Assembly: GCF_040207125.1 (NCBI RefSeq)
Contig: NZ_CP157940.1
Coordinates: 62,001 to 126,000 of the forward strand
Direction of reading: 5' to 3'
From: Lacrimispora sp. BS-2
Lineage (GTDB): Bacteria > Bacillota > Clostridia > Lachnospirales > Lachnospiraceae
DNA: 64,000 nucleotides
A model generated the notes under the pieces. That model was not told the DNA's origin and did no database searches. It saw only the letters and a program-made list of their open reading frames with translations. The position numbers and the translations under genes were made by a program. Position 1 is the first letter of the stretch. Each line of letters begins with the position of its first letter. Below are positions 61,300 to 64,000 of this stretch, piece after piece.

Positions 61300-63247
61300 C
61301 ATAAGCAGAATGAAAGAACTGGTTGCCGTTCTGACGGCAGCAGGAAAGGCTTACTACCAGGAAAGCCGGGAAATCATGAGCAATTTTGAATATGACAGGC
61401 TTTATGATGAGCTAAAGGAGCTGGAAGAGGAGACCGGAATCATACTCTCCCAAAGCCCCACCCAGAATGTAGGGTACCAGGTTTTAAGTGAGCTTCCCAA
61501 GGAGGCTCACGAAACTCCCATGCTTTCCCTTGATAAGACCAAGAGCACAGAAAGCCTTATGGAGTGGCTGGGTGGCCAGACCGGAGTGCTGTCCTGGAAG
61601 CTTGACGGGCTGACCGTAGTTCTTTCTTATAACCATGGAACCCTTCAAAAGGCCGTGACCCGGGGAAACGGAGAGATCGGTGAGGTTATCACAAATAACG
61701 CAAAAGTATTTTCCAACATTCCTTTAAATATATCCCATCAGGGAGAACTGGTTTTACGGGGGGAGGCAGTGATCAAGTATTCGGATTTTAGCCGGATCAA
61801 CGAAGAAATTGAAGATGTAGCAGCCAAATACAAGAACCCCAGGAACTTATGCAGCGGTTCCGTAAGGCAGTTAAACAACCAGATCACAGCCCGGAGAAAT
61901 GTGAATTTTAAAGCGTTTGGCCTGGTAACAGCAGAGGGCGTTGACTTTAAAAACTCCAGAAAAGAGCAGTTTGAATGGTTAAAGAGGCAGGGCTTTGATG
62001 TGGTGGACTATAAAATGGTGACCAGGGATACCCTGCCGGAGACGGTAGAGGAATTTTCCAAAGCCATTTCCTGCTATGATATTCCTTCAGACGGCCTGGT
62101 GCTTCTGTTTGATGATATCGCTTACGGAGAATCCCTTGGCAGAACGTCCAAATTCCCCCGTAATGCCATCGCCTTTAAATGGGCCGATGAAATCAGGGAA
62201 ACAAGGCTTGACCACATCGAATGGAGTCCATCCCGGACCGGGCTCATCAACCCGGTGGCAATCTTTGATCCTGTGGAGTTGGAAGGAACCACGGTGAGCC
62301 GGGCCAGTGTCCACAATCTAAGCATTATGGAGGCATTGGAGCTGGGGGAGGGAGATGAAATCACGGTGTATAAAGCCAACATGATCATTCCCCAGATTGC
62401 CGATAACCTGACAAGAAGCAAAAAGATACAGATCCCTGAACAATGTCCTGTCTGCGGCGGAAAGACGGAGATCCGCAAGATAAATGATGTCAGGAGCTTA
62501 TACTGCACCAACCCGGACTGCCAGGCCAAACGGCTGAAAGGTTTTACCCTTTTTGTGAGCAGGGATGCGTTAAATATTGACGGTTTATCAGAGGCGACTC
62601 TGGAGAAATTCATCGGAGCCGGATTCATACGGGAATATGCAGATATTTTCCATTTGGAGCAGCATGAGGAAGTCATCACCCAGATGGAAGGCTTCGGAAA
62701 AAAATCCTACGATAACCTGATAAAAGCGGTAAAGAAAGCTTCCCATACCACCCTTCCAAGGCTGATTTACGGCCTGGGAATCGCTGGAATCGGCCTGGCA
62801 AATGCAAAGATGCTGTGTCAGGAATTTAAGTTTGATTTTGAAAAGCTGCGCACCGCGGAGGAAGAGGAACTGACCACTGTCCCGGGCATCGGCAAGGTGC
62901 TTGCGGATGCATGGATCACTTATTTTAAGGAAGAGAAGAACAATGAGATGGTGGACCGCCTGTTGTCAGAGGTTACCATTGAGAGAGAAGCGGAGGCCAG
63001 CGGGAACGGAATCTTTGAAGGCATGGTATTTGTCATTACCGGATCCGTGACCCACTATGAAAACCGGAAGGCCCTTCAGGAGGTCATTGAAGCCCATGGA
63101 GGCAAGGCAACTGGTTCGGTGACCTCTAAGACTACCTATTTGATCAACAATGATACTACATCCAATTCTTCCAAAAATAAAAAGGCAAAGGAACTTGGAG
63201 TGCCCATTATTTCAGAAGAGGATTTCATAAAGATGCTGGAGGAATAA
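61289..63247 (+). CDS. ligA: NAD-dependent DNA ligase LigA
   Basis: 652 residues with the full LigA order: Ia domain (AYYQESREIMSNFEYDRLYDEL, SPTQNVG), nucleotidyltransferase with the AMP-acceptor lysine in SWKLDGLTVVL (usual form KIDG) and TRGNGEIGEVIT, OB fold, four-Cys zinc finger (CPVCGG ... CTNPDCQAK), helix-hairpin-helix repeats (GLGIAGIGLANAKML, TVPGIGKVLADAW), and a C-terminal BRCT (GMVFVITGSVTHYENRKALQ). It joins nicks in replication and repair. KLDG and NGEIGEV are unusual but keep the key Lys. Overlaps rluF; metA follows 3 bp later. Confidence 0.93.
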   Translation: MDANISRMKELVAVLTAAGKAYYQESREIMSNFEYDRLYDELKELEEETGIILSQSPTQNVGYQVLSELPKEAHETPMLSLDKTKSTESLMEWLGGQTGVLSWKLDGLTVVLSYNHGTLQKAVTRGNGEIGEVITNNAKVFSNIPLNISHQGELVLRGEAVIKYSDFSRINEEIEDVAAKYKNPRNLCSGSVRQLNNQITARRNVNFKAFGLVTAEGVDFKNSRKEQFEWLKRQGFDVVDYKMVTRDTLPETVEEFSKAISCYDIPSDGLVLLFDDIAYGESLGRTSKFPRNAIAFKWADEIRETRLDHIEWSPSRTGLINPVAIFDPVELEGTTVSRASVHNLSIMEALELGEGDEITVYKANMIIPQIADNLTRSKKIQIPEQCPVCGGKTEIRKINDVRSLYCTNPDCQAKRLKGFTLFVSRDALNIDGLSEATLEKFIGAGFIREYADIFHLEQHEEVITQMEGFGKKSYDNLIKAVKKASHTTLPRLIYGLGIAGIGLANAKMLCQEFKFDFEKLRTAEEEELTTVPGIGKVLADAWITYFKEEKNNEMVDRLLSEVTIEREAEASGNGIFEGMVFVITGSVTHYENRKALQEVIEAHGGKATGSVTSKTTYLINNDTTSNSSKNKKAKELGVPIISEEDFIKMLEE

Positions 63248-63250
63248 ATT

Positions 63251-64000
63251 ATGCCGATTAAAGTACAAAAGGATTTACCTGCAAAAGCCATACTGGAAAA
63301 AGAGAATATCTTTATGATGGATGAGGACCGTGCTTTAAGCCAGGACATCCGCCCTCTGGAGATTCTGATCATTAATCTCATGCCTATAAAGGAAGAGACA
63401 GAGACTCAGCTTCTCCGGGCCTTATCCAACACTCCTCTGCAGGTGGACTGTACCTTTTTGATGCTGGAGAGCCATACTTCCAAGAATACGTCAGCCAGCC
63501 ATTTAAATAAATTTTATGTTTATTTTGACGAGGTAAAGAAAAAAAAATTCGACGGCATGATCATCACCGGAGCGCCGGTGGAGAACATGGAATTTGAAGA
63601 GGTTAATTACTGGGAAGAGTTAAAGAAGATCATGGAATGGAGCAAGACCCATGTGACCAGCACCCTCCACATCTGCTGGGGGGCCCAGGCGGGGCTTTAT
63701 TACCATTATGGCATACAGAAATACAAAAGAGAGAGCAAGCTGTCAGGCATTTACCGGCATAAGGTTCTGGACCGGAAGGTCCCCCTTGTCCGCAGCCTGG
63801 ATGATTATGTGATGGCTCCTCATTCCCGTTATACTGAGGTGAGGAGAGAGGATATTGAAAAGCAGCCGGAGCTGGTGATCCTGGCGGAATCAAAAGAGGC
63901 CGGAATCCTTCTGGTGATGAGCCGGGACGGAAAGCAGGTATTTGTCCAGGGGCATCCGGAATACGACCGCATGACTTTAGACGGGGAATATCACCGGGAT
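63251..64000 (+). CDS. metA: Homoserine O-acetyltransferase MetA (partial, runs off the window)
   Basis: First 250 residues of the MetA enzyme that activates homoserine for methionine synthesis. Begins [20 protein letters not shown]. The catalytic Cys lies in [15 protein letters not shown] (about 142) and the His in [11 protein letters not shown]. Residue 111 is Glu (GAPVE), which is associated with acetyl-CoA rather than succinyl-CoA use in this family, so acetyltransferase is more likely. The start is 3 bp after ligA, so there is no room for a SAM riboswitch. The stop codon lies beyond 64000. Confidence 0.92.
   Translation, partial: MPIKVQKDLPAKAILEKENIFMMDEDRALSQDIRPLEILIINLMPIKEETETQLLRALSNTPLQVDCTFLMLESHTSKNTSASHLNKFYVYFDEVKKKKFDGMIITGAPVENMEFEEVNYWEELKKIMEWSKTHVTSTLHICWGAQAGLYYHYGIQKYKRESKLSGIYRHKVLDRKVPLVRSLDDYVMAPHSRYTEVRREDIEKQPELVILAESKEAGILLVMSRDGKQVFVQGHPEYDRMTLDGEYHRD

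Overview
The window looks like chromosome from a Lachnospiraceae-type Clostridium (the saccharolytic cluster XIVa group). Pointers are the Gram-positive gene set, strong AGGAGG ribosome sites, two T-box leaders, a non-discriminating AspRS with GatCAB, two sugar PTS operons, feoAB, a NAD-dependent ligase and a sortase-anchored surface protein. No tRNA, rRNA or CRISPR array was seen.

Layout. 0-3 kb: end of a histidine operon (hisH, hisF), ung and uppP. 3-5 kb: an HPr-like protein without phosphorylation sites, DAHP synthase, and a small orphan protein. 5-9 kb: an RpiR regulator, an alpha-glucoside PTS permease and a GH4 6-phospho-alpha-glucosidase. 9-14 kb: PIN-PhoH ATPase, pdxS-pdxT, and a T-box leader with tyrS. 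14-20 kb: an HD-GYP protein, then treR-treP-treA with one operator sequence in both promoters, and mntP. 20-32 kb: NYN protein, MATE pump, a T-box leader driving aspS-gatCAB and an aspartate aminotransferase, then LysR, GNAT, icd and a DtxR-family regulator. 32-36.7 kb: a mec-like cassette of a MecA-type class B PBP, BlaR1 sensor and BlaI repressor with recognisable operators. 36.8-56.7 kb: the feo operon.

The main discovery is in the feo operon. feoB is cut in two by a 17,143-bp element (about 38417-55560). The N-terminal 432 codons end in a stop supplied by the element. The remaining 280 codons resume 17 kb later in frame, directly behind a large serine recombinase gene. Joining the two ends at the shared CATGTG rebuilds a 712-residue FeoB across its conserved MGFGCN segment. 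The reconstructed circle junction is a 40-bp near-palindrome (15 of 19 positions per arm) centred on a TG dinucleotide, as expected for a serine-integrase attP. Cargo: a CcdA-TlpA fusion, a GntR / sugar-acid dehydratase / GntP permease set, a 2194-residue LPXTG adhesin, and an Ada-Ogt-AlkD alkylation repair operon. A 75-bp segment carrying the recombinase start is duplicated 9.7 kb upstream in front of a 47-residue protein, which suggests the element was built in steps. Its first promoter carries a BlaI-type operator, which may tie it to the chromosomal BlaI repressor next door.

56.9-59.4 kb is a decayed strip: a broken cell-wall-binding protein, a broken XRE regulator of the kind carried by conjugative elements, small remnants, and one intact DUF4430-like lipoprotein. 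The window ends with bacteriohemerythrin, rluF, ligA and the start of metA. A 37-43 bp intergenic repeat occurs twice in tandem before gatC and once before rluF.
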